A DNA stretch of 64,000 nucleotides from Mesotaenium endlicherianum. Its lineage: Eukaryota; Streptophyta; Zygnematophyceae; Zygnematales; Mesotaeniaceae. Where the stretch lies: assembly GCA_009602735.1 (NCBI GenBank), contig WELA01003597.1:62389-126388 (forward strand). Direction: 5' to 3'. Below the pieces are notes generated by a model. That model did no database searches, had not been told where the DNA came from, and saw only the letters and a program-made list of their open reading frames with translations. A program made the position numbers and the translations under genes. This document shows, piece after piece, positions 13,730 through 24,664 of this stretch. Positions within the stretch are counted from its first letter, which is position 1; each line of letters begins with the position of its first letter.

Positions 13730-14570
13730 TTAAATTCCCATGTCCCCGGATGCATCATACCCCTTCCATCTGACAAGGTACTTCATGACATATTTAAATG
13801 ATCGACGATTCGAAAGAGCCTCAAAAATCTCATCCACTTCATACACCTCAAGGTCACCATCGCAAACGGTGGGGCCCGGTCCCGGTTGGACAGGTAATTG
13901 ATCTGTGAACAGCGTGTCAAACTTGATGTATGGTTCTAAGAAAGAGACATTAAAGACGAGATGTCCCTTATATTCCGTTGACATGTTGAATTTGTAAGCA
14001 TTCTGACCGACTCGGCATACCACTGAGTATGGACCCACCCAAACTGGACCAAGCACTTTTTTGATCACACTAAGAAGGTACAGATGCTGAGAATGGAGTT
14101 TAACCAAGTCGCCCTTAGAAAATGTCAGTTCTTGACGGTGTTTATTAGCGTGTTTTTCTTGGATTTCCTGTGCCTTATACAGACTTCTTTGGAATTATGA
14201 CGGGGTGTCAGCAAATTCCTAGGTTAGCAGAAGGGGGTCCTGATTGCCAAAATTCTCAGGGTGAGTCAATGACTCCCCCAGTACTTCCAAGGGGGACTTG
14301 AGAACTCTATCCCGACTGAGTTCAAAGGGAGTCCGTACCGTTGACGCATGAACATCACTGTTGATAGCAAACTGGATCTGAGGCAACAAGTCATCCCAAT
14401 TATCCTATTTTTGATTTATGTAAGCTCTCAACTTCTCTTGCAAAACTCTGTGAGTTCTCTCAGTCCGCCCACCAGTTTGAGGGTGGTTTGATGTGCTAAG
14501 CAGCTGTTTGACTCCCATTTTAGCATATTATTGATTCTTTTTTAGAGTGTTCTTCACTATCCGGAAGTGC
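13730..14570 (-). pseudogene. Integrase C-terminal part and chromodomain, element A
   Basis: Minus-strand remnant of the integrase core end (region of the HPQT-GR-ERT-VLQE motif near 14,450-14,530) and linker, in several frames. A better preserved stretch from 14,107 down holds KLHSQHLYL, VLGPVWVGPYSVVCRVGQ, HLVFNVSFLEPYI and the chromodomain KYLVRWKGYDASGD. This corresponds to 60,300-61,165 of element B at roughly 75-80 percent peptide identity by eye. In live elements this region binds chromatin marks and steers insertion. Here it is broken, with an early stop after the chromodomain start. Confidence 0.85.
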
Positions 14571-14589
14571 TCAGCATGCTCAGACTCGT

Positions 14590-15290
14590 TTGTTGAGAAA
14601 AGTAGAATGTCATCCAAAAAGACTCGCGCATAAACTTATCCAAAGAAGGCTTGAGAATATCATTCATAGCACCCATAAACGTAGCAGGAGCATTAGTCGG
14701 ACCAAAAGGCATCACATTAAACTCACAATGTCCATATTTTTTGTGGAAAGCAGTCTTGTGTTCATCTCCTTCAGCAATTCTGATCTGATGAATACCACTC
14801 CTAAGATCAATTGGACTGACACTTTAGCACTAGATAGTGTGTCAAGCACATCCTTGATTCTTGGTAAAGCATATTTGTTCTTTACAGTGACTTTGTTTAA
14901 GGCTCTGTAATCCACACACATTTGCATACTGACGTCTTTCTTTTTGACAATTAAAATGGGTGCGCCATAAGGAGATATGTACCCATTCTCCTCTAGTTCC
15001 TTAATTTGTGAGCTCTTCACTCTCCACATAAGGCAAGCCATAAGTGCGTAGACTTCCAGGTACCAAATCATCCTATTATCTACCTCCTTCTTAGGTGGCA
15101 GTCTTGGGGGCATAAAAACATCATCATACTGAGCATCTATGTTTACAGCAGTGGGGTGCTCTGGAGGGCTCACCTTTTTCTCAACCACTTCTTTGAGTTC
15201 CAGAGGCACCTCTTTGAGCATTAGGCTCAACATTCTGTCCTCCTTCTGGTTCCAGCTTTGAACAAACTCCAATACAAGACAAAAGGAAAG
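14590..15290 (-). pseudogene. Reverse transcriptase remnant, element A
   Basis: Minus-strand peptide with [44 protein letters not shown] and, in another frame, the DEHKTAF and GLTNAPATF segments of a Ty3/gypsy RT. The catalytic F-DDI box appears only in altered form near 14,600-14,630. RNase H and the integrase N-terminus are missing: sequence near 14,580 passes directly into the integrase core end, so about 1.5 kb has been deleted relative to element B. Confidence 0.85.
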
Positions 15291-15382
15291 ACGCTAGTGG
15301 ATGCCAAGTTAGTCTGCCCATCGCTGGTCTCTCTCACTCTAACCGTAACTCTGCTCCGACACACTTCAGCTTTATGTCTATT

Positions 15383-15862
15383 CTACCAGGACCTTCCTAG
15401 CACGAGATCATAAAAGCCAGTGTTGAGTACCTCAAATGCAAGCGTTTCAATTATAACTGCAATACGCTTGGTTATAATTCCTTCCCGGATACTTGAGGCA
15501 TCTTCAAGGAATGTTATTCTATTCCCTTGGGTAACATTAGGCAGCCTCAGCCGCTTAGCTAAGTCCTTAAGAATAAAAGCATGTGACGTCCCTCCGTCAA
15601 CCAAAGCCCTTACCTTCCTACCTGCAATTATGCAATGCAATAGAATAGGACAGAAGCGTCTTACTTCCACAGGCTTTCGCCCAAGTTGGGGGTTTACAGA
15701 ATGAACAAGTTTGTAGAATTCACGTCTAAACAGCTTAACAGGCAATGTCAAGTTCAAGGAAAATCGCCCTTCAAGGCTTTCGTCTAACTTCCACGAGTCA
15801 CAGCTTACAAAACTCTGAACTGCACATCTATGCTGGCCTGGTCTGAGCTTTTCGCTCAACAC
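15383..15862 (-). pseudogene. Aspartic protease region, element A
   Basis: Open frame of 159 residues on the minus strand, with CIIAGRKVRALVDGGTSHAFI, LRLPNVTQGN and FEVLNTGFYDLVLGRSW, the retropepsin-like fold of Ty3/gypsy polyproteins. The active-site triad reads DGG rather than D(S/T)G, as it does in the related copy at 50.4 kb. It runs into a frame break before RT at about 15,290. Confidence 0.8.
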
Positions 15863-16330
15863 CGCGCCTTAACAGCTCTTCACTGCTTGGTTGGGCTCAC
15901 TCAGTTCTTCACTGAGAGCTTTACTTGTTAATACTACTCTTGCTATCAGCAATTCGACAATAGAGACTTCTGAGGACTTGGAGTCTACCACAGCACTAAC
16001 CATTTTAAGTGACCCTCGCACGCTTGCAGCGTTTGACCTCAATCTGTGCTAATCTCTTAACAGATTCTATTCTACAGCTCTCTACTTTCCACCAGCGAGA
16101 TCCTCTCTTGGGAACTCCTGAGGCCTAACCTTTCTATGATACACAAGGAAGAAATCTTCCAGCGTCGGTAGAAGCGTGGCGCCTCGGCCCTTCTATGGCC
16201 TTGGGAACTCCTTCTTCTTTGCGCTCCTTCTGCTTCTTCAGCTTCCTTTGACAACAATGCGAGCAAGAATGAGGCTGCTTCAGGCAGAACTCGTGACTTT
16301 CACAAACACCACAGTGTCCTCTTTCGAGAA
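15863..16330 (-). pseudogene. Gag-protease spacer with Cys-rich segment, element A
   Basis: Minus-strand frame near 16,325-16,240 reads HCGVCESHEFCLKQPHSC followed by SHCC and a basic KLKKQKERK tail, which looks like a zinc-binding segment. Nearer the protease lies a peptide (KMVSAVVDSKSSEVS, SEELSEPNQ) that is repeated in the fragment at 44.8-45.0 kb, so it belongs to the element family. It may be a second nucleic-acid-binding region of gag, but no family match can be asserted. Confidence 0.5.
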
Positions 16331-16783
16331 TACCAGTGCTTAGTCACAGCGCTTAGCTTGCATGCCGTCCTTACCCAGCAGCTCTCACATAGCTTAGAAG
16401 TTGTCATTCGGCATGCATGCATGCATTGGAATTGTTGCGCGTGACCACTTAGCCTTCCAACTGACAATCACGCCTATGTGGCTAGCTGGCAGCGTTTAGG
16501 ATGAACGCTCAGGCCGTGACCAGTCACCTGAGGGCCTAGCCGAGGCGGCACACAACGCCCTTTGCAACATCCCTGCTGTACTTGGCTTGGATAGCCGATT
16601 GATCAGTACCTTTCTTGGCACTCGCTGGGTTGGCTCATTGCTGGTTCCATTGCCCTAGCCTTTCGGCTGACCACTCGGTCCACATCCCCATCCCGTCCTG
16701 GGTGTGGTTGTGACGTGTCGTGACCAGTTTGACAGTGACAACGACTTCAACATGACCGCTGACTCGGTCCTCTGGTCGGTGAG

Positions 16784-18045
16784 TGAAATAAATCTTGCTT
16801 ATTCAAGATTAATATATTTCATTTAAATATAAAAGATCAAAGATAGGTGGAAGCGTGTGAAATCAGGGAGCGATCTTCGCCCATATAATGAATTTCGTTT
16901 ACTCATCTATAGCCCTTGACTCACTTATCGTAGTGTGCCATAGTTGCACACGAATACAAGGCACAAGAAAGAGGCGAGCTTGAGGACTAGAGCTTCTCCT
17001 TTAGAAACTCCTGACCTCTTGCCTACTAGGCATACAAGCATGTGTAAGCACATACACAACATCAGGGGACTGAATAGCAAAGGCGCTCTCATTCAGATGA
17101 CCATAAAGTAGCTCAAACACATCCCACTGACTTAGGTGCAAAAACCATGGAATCTGTCCGCTGTGTGACCCCGAAATGTCAGAGGGCATAACTCTGTCAA
17201 ACTATTCCAAATTGAGCAAACTCAACGGCAACGGATGCATCTTGACGAGACCTTTCCGAAAAGTCCTAGTTCGCTCCAAATGGAGGGAAAACGAAGCATC
17301 CATGGCAATTTCCGTGAAGGCTGGTCATTAGAAACAACCCAAAAAGTGCACACATCACTTGCAAGTAGAAATCCGACTGTAAAGCCTACTGTCCAGAATG
17401 AGGGACCACGAGATCCCAGCCTGCTATGTACCTAGTGACCACCTGGTTGACCACGGCGCAAGGTGCGCCGTTTCGTGGGAAACCCGTTAAGTTGGGACCC
17501 ACGGATCTAGGTATAACGACCATATTAATTGGTCGGTTGACTGAAGTCCTAACTATTCAGCTGACTGACGACGGCTCCGCCTACGCAGGAGTTAACCACA
17601 CTGGTAGGACATCGGTTTACCGAATCTCAGTCGACCTCCCAACTTTCAGTATACTTCGGTCACATGTACCAATCTACAAATAACAATCTAAATGAATATG
17701 TCTATCCTCTGCGTACTGAAGCTAAGTATATTGACTAATTTCAAGCGAGCTTACTATATGTCAACCTACTGATATTATATCCTATATATAACTGATATAT
17801 AAACCTCAGCAAACTACACTATGATATAAAAGTCATCCTGCTGACCTTTTCAACAAAGTCAGCAGACTACACTATGGTACAAAAGTCATCCTGCTGCCCT
17901 TTTTGACAAAGTAAGTAAGCTCGCATTACATCGACATACATTCATTTAGATGAACTCGCACATGTGAGTATATAGATATAATACTTATTTAGTGTTATAT
18001 TTATATATGCAATTAATTAAATAAATAATGAATTGATTCATTACA
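16784..18045 (-). repeat. 3' LTR of the non-coding element
   Basis: 1,262 bp, TG...CA on the minus strand. It is the 3' LTR because its inner end touches the AAGTTGGGGAGAT polypurine tract. Confidence 0.92.
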
Positions 18046-18080
18046 ATCTCCCCAACTTAAATCGTTGTCGCCTCGACAAC
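18046..18080 (-). promoter_or_regulatory. Polypurine tract and hairpin of the non-coding element
   Basis: On the minus strand GTTGTCGAGGCGACAAC (a 7-bp perfect stem with an AGG loop, 18,080-18,064) precedes TTTAAGTTGGGGAGAT and then the LTR start TGTAATG. The tract would prime plus-strand DNA synthesis. The same hairpin sits upstream of the element B tract at 63,208 and in the inverted copy at 47,516. Confidence 0.8.
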
Positions 18081-18931
18081 ACTCAGCGTATGATACTTTT
18101 ATTTAATAATACACTTCAGTCAATTAGGTGAAGCAAAGCAAGCAAACAAAACATGAGCGTGACATATTCACCTACCTTGTGCAAGTAAAAATCAATCACA
18201 ACAAATTGTCATGCAAGCAACCATCTGACTTCACAGTCATTAACTAAAGACATGCATGGACTTACCCCTACTCACAATAGTCCTTCCAGTTGAAAGACAT
18301 AATAGAGCACCTCACACCATGCAAACCACACCCAAATCAAACAGCCTCCTTTCGAGGTCAAACAATGAAAGAATGTTATTAAAGCTCAGCGTACTGAACT
18401 AAGCCTTTTTTCCTTCTCTTGGTCTTCAACTCCTGCCGTGCTCCCACCTTGAAAGCTCCTCACAAGCAACTTCTTGTGACTTAGGTACCTGCTCAAAATT
18501 CAGCGTACTGAAGGAAAGGGAGACCAACTGGTTTGATGGCATTGAATGCCCTCACAAGATGAGTAGCATCAGGTCAATGAGCCCAAGAAATTTTGTAGAT
18601 TTTAACCACATTTTCAGAACACTTTAAGTTCAAAGAAGCATATGGTTTTGAGCAATATGCTGGTCACCTCAAGCAATTCCTTGATGTGCCATGCATCATT
18701 GCTACCTAATCCAACTTATGGCAATGTATCGACTCAGTTAGTACGTACACTTGCTCCAACAGTGTACTGCAACTCACAGTTTACACCAGTCAGTCACCGA
18801 TGCTCCTGATATTAATGCAGTACATACATAGGACGTGGCAGTGTAGACTCAGTATGTACATACACTTGCTGCTGAGTATGCAGGTAAGCACAGCTTACTG
18901 AATACTCCTAATACACATCCCATCTCCCTCT

Positions 18932-18963
18932 CCCCAACTTAAATAGCTGTCGACCCGACAGCT
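18932..18963 (-). promoter_or_regulatory. Second hairpin plus polypurine-like motif inside the non-coding element
   Basis: Minus strand reads AGCTGTCGGGTCGACAGCT (8-bp stem, 3-nt loop) followed by ATTTAAGTTGGGGAGAGGG. The architecture is that of the 18,046-18,080 module but the stem sequence differs, about 890 bp further inside. It could be an internal second plus-strand primer or the relic of an older LTR boundary. Confidence 0.6.
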
Positions 18964-20049
18964 TTCACCACATAAGCACACCAAAAAGTGCGTACAAGTC
19001 CGCATCATAGGAACCACACAGAGTGACAGTCACAGAGGATTGCGGAGGTACGAGTGGGTGGAGGAGAATCAACAAAGGAATACCGAGAGAGGACACAAAG
19101 TGCAAACACCCAAGTAAGCAAGAAAGAAAGTAAGTCCCCCCCCAAAAAAAAAAATAGTCCACTTTTTTTAGGGTTAGAGCAACGCCCGAAGTGGCATAGG
19201 AAAGAGTGTACTGCCATTCAGACCCTCTCACCATAAAGCTCTATCCATGACTGACCCAATCTCAAGCCTGCGTATTACACCCCTCCGTTTGGAAGTGTAG
19301 ATAGCTTGCTACGAGATAAAGACGACTGGCCCCATTAGCAAGTTCCTCCTATACCAAAGAGTAGCTCAGTTAGCTGACACTACCTACGCATGCATACTAT
19401 GACTCATAGCAGTCATTCCTAGCAAGACATACGCCAAAATGACAACCACCAAATAGTGAGAGTCAATAATCCAAGTGAAAAGGGAACAGAAACAACCAAC
19501 TGTATCATAGTTCTGATGTTTCAGGATACTCCCTCCTTCAGGCCTTACTCCCTGAAGTTGCCCAGAGGATAGGTGGGGAAGCGTCACGCGGCAGCGTTCA
19601 GCATGCCAACTCCTCGGCCTCTCTCGACCTGTATGTCACCATTGCTCCACACTCTGCTTGCTGGTCTCAGGCTGTCAAACACACAACAAGCCAGTGTGTA
19701 AGTTGCCTTCCATGAGCTTAGCTACGCGTGGTAAACACCACACCGTAGCTGCATCAGTCTACTCAAGATCTGATGACTCCATCTTACATAGTTCTCGGGA
19801 GGGCGAGGCAAACATTGGGATCACATAGACTCAACCAATGACAATGGGCAAACTCAGTATAGCTCAAAACTAAGTTCCTCTCTGGAGGCACATACATGGC
19901 ACCTATTGCAATTGCAGCAAGCACTTAGCAAGCCAATAACAACAGCGTGCATAAATCATTGGTAAGACTTTCGCACTGTAACCCCAAGCTAGCAAGAAGA
20001 ATGTTTGTGCATCAGACTGAACAGGATCATTCAAGCCATGCATTGCGAG

Positions 20050-20180
20050 AATGTCTATAATGTCAATGGTCTCTTCTGTCTTTACTTAGGTGTGCATAGT
20101 GAATCTATTACAGCAGGGCCCATTTTACACCTGCTCTACGGTATGCTAACGGCGATCCACTACCTCTAGCACCCGGGATG
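20050..20180 (-). pseudogene. Gag-derived relic inside the non-coding element
   Basis: The stretch shares words such as GTGAATCTATTACAGCAGGG and TACCTCTAGCACCC with the gag end region at 23,190-23,330 of element A, in the same orientation. It suggests the non-coding interior descends from a coding relative by decay and deletion. Confidence 0.45.
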
Positions 20181-21662
20181 CAAATTTCATGCACCTGACG
20201 CATATACAAATGCATCTTGCATGCTACCTAGCATGCGCCTCTAGCGAGCTCAGTTAGCTGCAAGGCCGGCAGAAACCTAGCACACTGCTTATATGCCCAG
20301 ATCGTCCCTATGACAAAGACACAAACCTCCTTACACTTGACCAAGTGTACAGGTGGCATCCAAAAACAAATAGCCAACTAGACCAAGGCAAGTAGTCAAA
20401 CCCCCTCTAGTATCCACGTTGACTTTCCATACGTCAGTCAACACACCGTACAGACCTAAGTCTCGATATGCTCATCTATTTGATTATCTCGCTGGCTCCG
20501 ACGAGCCACAATCCCACAGTAAGACATGTCACGCACCAAGCATGGCAACACCAAGAGCTAGTTCAGCTCAAGCACTCAAAGTACTCATTCATCGCGACTG
20601 CTCTCGGACACTTATCCTCTAATAAGTCATGCAAACTAAAGAGAGTTAAAGGGAAGCCCTTGCGTCCATAAACCCAAGCCCTTAAACCCTTCAACCACAT
20701 TAGGTCAAATAATCCAGCAAACTGACTTAACCAAAGTCAGCAATCACATAAGATCCGCATCCAAAACCTCTGCACACTGACTAGACTTATCTTAAGCTTA
20801 AACCCCAAGCTCCTACGATCCCATCAAGCACCACAAAAGCACCGTCTCACACATAGCATTCAAGCACAAGGCACATACTCTAAACCTTCCAGCACACGTC
20901 AATGTGGCAAACGAGAGGAGCACACAATGTCACAGCCATGGTTGGGAAAAGAGGGTATCTGTAGGATGCCATTGTTGCTGTGGAAGCCTCTGCTCATAGA
21001 AGTTGCAGCATGCTGAAGCTTGTGGACGACGTAGTGCACTTGGACCGTGGCGACGAAAAGCTGTCGTAATCCATACTTGGAAACTTAAGTTAGTAAATCA
21101 TGTGTGCACGCACTGTCTCAATTGCTCAACACATGCAGCCATACCCAAGCTCCCTCAACCTAACTACCACACAAATAATGAGAGAGGTACGTCTCTTGCA
21201 AAGCAACAAGCTTAAACCCGAAGGGATAGCACAACAGACTGAAAAGTCCTCTAGCACCGCTGGAGTGCACACCTCTCTCTATACTAGCCGTGGATTGCAT
21301 ATAACAACACACAACGACTATGATCAAGTGAGGTAAATGAGTCACATCCAGCTTGCTATGATGCAACTCCCTTGAGGCTACCCTTGATGCTTGCAGACAC
21401 CTCTTCCATCACGCCTCCAGTTTAGGCTTCCCGTTGCGTGGATCTGTACACAACAGGCTAGGAAAGTCAAGTTAGTATGCCGCATAGTACATTGAGCCTA
21501 GAGACACACTAGGTGAGCAAGTGGAAGAATCCTGGACAGGATGTGCAATGCTCTACATCATACACTTCCCAAGCTCCACCTAGACTCATCATACCACATA
21601 AGTAAGCCTCACACACCTACCTCATGAGACAAAGAAGACGAGCACGGACATTCAAGAAAGGA

Positions 21663-21679
21663 CTTAGCTCCGATACCAC
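21663..21679 (-). promoter_or_regulatory. Primer-binding site of the non-coding element
   Basis: One base after the LTR end the minus strand reads TGGTATCGGAGCTAAG. It resembles the plant initiator-Met tRNA type (TGGTATCAGAGC) with one change. The same site is used by element C at 58,808-58,823. Confidence 0.85.
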
Positions 21680-22941
21680 TGAAATGAATCTTGCTTATTC
21701 AAGATTAATATATTTCATCTAAATATAAAAGATCAGAGATAGGTGGAAGCGTGTGAAATCAGGGAGCGATCTTCGCCCTTATAATGAATTCTGTTTACTC
21801 ATCTATAGCCCTTGACTCACTTATCGTAGTGTGCCATAGTTGCACACGAATACAAGGCACAAGAAAGAGGCGAGCTTGAGGACTAGAGCTTCTCCTTTAG
21901 ATACTCCTGACCTCTTGCCTACCAGGCATACAAGCATGTGTAAGTACATACACAACATCAGGGGACTGAATAGCAAAGGCGCTCTCATTCAGATGACCAT
22001 AAAGTAGCTCAAACACATCCCACTGACTTAGGTGCAAAAACCATGGAATCTGTCCGCTGTGTGACCCCGAAATGTCAGAGGGCATAACTCTGTCAAACTA
22101 TTCCAAATTGAGCAAACTCAACGGCAACGGATGCATCTTGACGAGGCCTTTCCGAAAAGTCCTAGTTCGCTCCAAATGGAGGGAAAACGAAGCATCCATG
22201 GCAATTTCCGTGAAGGCTGGTCATTAGAACAAACCCAAAAAGTGCACACATCACTTGCAAGAAGAAATCCGACTGTAAAGCCTACTGTCCAGAATGAGGG
22301 ACCACAAGATCCCAGCCTGCTATGTACCTAGTGACCACCTGGTTGACCACGGCGCAAGGTGCGCCGTTTCGTGGGAAACCCGTTAAGTTGGGACCCACGG
22401 ATCTAGGTATAACGACCATATTAATTGGTTGGTTGACTGAAGTCCTAATAGTTCAGTTGACTGACGACGGCTCCGCCTACCCAGGAGTTAACCACACTGG
22501 TAGGACATCGGTTTACCGAATCTCAGTCGACCTCCCGACTTTCAGTATACTTCGGTCACATGTACCAATCTACAAATAACAATCTAAATGAATATGTCTA
22601 TCCTCTGCGTACTGAAGCTAAGTATATTGACTAATATCAAGCGAGCTTACTATATGTCAACCTACTGATATTATATCCTATATATAACTGATATATAAAT
22701 CTCAGCAAATTACACTATGATATAAAAGTCATCCTGCTGACCTTTTCAACAAAGTCAGCAGACTACACTATGGTACAAAAGTCATCTTGCTGACCTTTTT
22801 GACAAAGTAAGTAAGCTCGCATTACATCGACATACATTCATTTAGATGAACTCGCACATGTGAGTATATAGATATAATACTTATTTAGTGTTATATTTAT
22901 ATATGCAATTAATTAAATAAATAATAAATTGATTCATTACA
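21680..22941 (-). repeat. 5' LTR of the non-coding element
   Basis: 1,262 bp, partner of 16,784-18,045. It borders the primer-binding site on its inner side and gag-protease spacer sequence of element A on its outer side. Confidence 0.92.
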
Positions 22942-24660
22942 GGAGTCAATGCTAACTTCCCGTACTTGGGCGGCCGTGACTTGCGCTGCGCGTGCGGCAC
23001 CGTCAAGTGGATAGCAGTCGCGACAGCTGTCGTGCCTAACAGCGTCGGACCTCTGGCGCATGCGTGGCTTCTCAGCACGTGTGCCTTCGACTTGGTGCCT
23101 CGACTGACTCTTCCTGACTTTTGCATCGTTCCCCTGGCTTAGCAAAGAAATGTTGGACATCAGGTGGAACGAGACCATCCAGAGTCTCCACTCTCTAGAG
23201 ACCTATATTACTGATGGTCTCCTTTATTTGGTTGTCGGGCATGCGTAGTGAATTCAGTTCAGCAGGGCCCATAACGCCTTTTACGAGGGCAGCTAGTGAT
23301 GACTCACTTCCTCTAGCATCCTCACAGTCAATCGACTGGATTACTGACTGTTGCTGTCTTCTAAAGGCTGGTCCTTGCGTTCCACCTTGGGTAGGTTTTT
23401 CTTATGACAATGCTCCCTGTAGTGGCCTTTCTCTTCGCAATGGTAGCAAATAGATTTTGCTGAGGCTGGTTCCTGCGTAGTCCTACCACCACCTCTTTCA
23501 AAGCCTCCTCGAGAGTACCCACCTCTCCCTTCAGACTGTATAGCATTGTACTCATACCCATAAGACTCTTGCTCATCAAACTAATCATCCTCAGCCTAGT
23601 CTTTTTCAATAGCATTGTAGGAACCATGTGACTTTTTGACAATTTTAGCCACCAAAGCAGTACTCTGGCGCTTATGATTGAACTGTTGCTGATCCCAGGC
23701 ATCCGTGTCTCGGATCAAGTCAGCCAACTTCTCATACTTCTTTTCAGCAAAATGACTCAAGACTTCAGACTTCAAGCCAAAGCAAAAGTATGCTATCCTA
23801 TACAACTCTGGCAACGCAGGCTGCTTCATCATGTTCTCCTGAAACTACTGAGCATAATCGGCGACTGAAGTGCATCATTGACAAGGAGATCATTGCATAT
23901 ATAGCTTTCTCTTGCTGATTGATGACATCGAACTTCTCATGCAATTGCTCAACAAACTCTTACCACAAGGGGTCACCCAGTTGGTTAGCCTTATGCTCTC
24001 CCTTCTAGAAGAGCCTTTAGTCTGCTGTGCTGTCGCTCAGCAAAGCACCATTGTGCCTCATCTTCTCAGAATCTTATTTGTTTGGATAGTTTTCTAGCCA
24101 CTGCTCAACATCACCAAGAAAATTTAGCAGGTAACACATTTTGTTTCCCTCAAGGTCATCGTCTTGAGGTGGTTTTGGCTTTGGCCCTTCTTCCTCCACC
24201 AGGAGTGTGTGAACCCAGTTGGTCCTTCTCACGCAACATTGTCATCATAAACCTTTTGTCCTGAACTGATACATCATTGCCATCCGAGATTGCATCTGAA
24301 CAAATATTGCACCCAAATTGACCATGTGAGGTGGCAATCCCGCCCTAGCAACAGTAACAGCATTAAATCGCTAAGCAACATTTCTCTTACTGCGGCATTA
24401 GCAGTTCCTGCTCCACTTCACTGTCTATTTATCTGGCTAATAGGTATAGTATTAGTTCCAGCTGAAGGTTGATTTCGACAACCCAGGCATAATCTTCAAC
24501 CGTTCTCTTGTCCACCAGACGCCGCTTTTTGACATCCGCATCCTGCTGTGCCTTAGCTACACGCTCAATCTCTATCCTGGTGCGCTGCTCTTCACCCTCG
24601 TGAGCTCCTAATGCAGCTATGGCTGCTGCCTCTTGTGTAGCTTCTCTATAAGGTGTATCC
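22942..24660 (-). pseudogene. Gag remnant of element A
   Basis: Minus-strand pieces in several frames. The N-terminal segment near 24,650-24,480 reads YREATQEAAAIAALGAHEG and RIEIERVAKAQQDADVKK. A middle part follows, then KLADLIRDTDAWDQQQFNHK near 23,750-23,680. A zinc-knuckle remnant reads ICYHCEEKGHYREHC near 23,460-23,410 (CX2CX4HX4C). After it comes a tail, MPDNQIKETISNIGL, near 23,240-23,200. The plus-strand gag at 46.2-47.5 kb is the same protein. Several stops and frameshifts make it non-functional. Confidence 0.8.
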
Positions 24661-24664
24661 CTCT

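Larger units (their letters stand above)
16784..22941 (-). mobile_element. Non-coding LTR retrotransposon (LARD-like), nested in element A
   Basis: Two direct 1,262-bp LTRs (16,784-18,045 and 21,680-22,941) flank a 3.6-kb interior with no long open frame. Minus-strand orientation is set by the primer-binding site next to the right LTR and the polypurine tract next to the left LTR. By eye the LTRs differ at about 26 positions, near 2 percent. LTR ends are TGTAATGAATC and GATTCATTTCA, the same ends as the coding family B. Flanks gtgag and ggagt do not match, so no target duplication is visible. Confidence 0.9.
12415..24660 (-). mobile_element. Ty3/gypsy element A, decayed, split by a nested LTR element
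   Basis: Reading on the minus strand: gag remnant (24,660-22,950), a 6,158-bp insertion (22,941-16,784), then a Cys-rich segment, protease, RT, integrase C-terminus, chromodomain and the third ORF, ending about 12,415 inside that ORF. Flanking LTRs are not seen. The order and encoded peptides match element B on the plus strand (for example the gag segment with DAWDQQQFNHK, the protease DGG-SH segment and the chromodomain RWKGYDASGD), so it is the same family. Many stops and frameshifts show it is old and inactive. Confidence 0.85.

Noticed and set aside
15383-15862. DGG protease active site as a novel catalytic variant
   Set aside because: DGG in place of D(S/T)G is seen in other plant Ty3/gypsy elements as I recall, so it is noted but not claimed as new.
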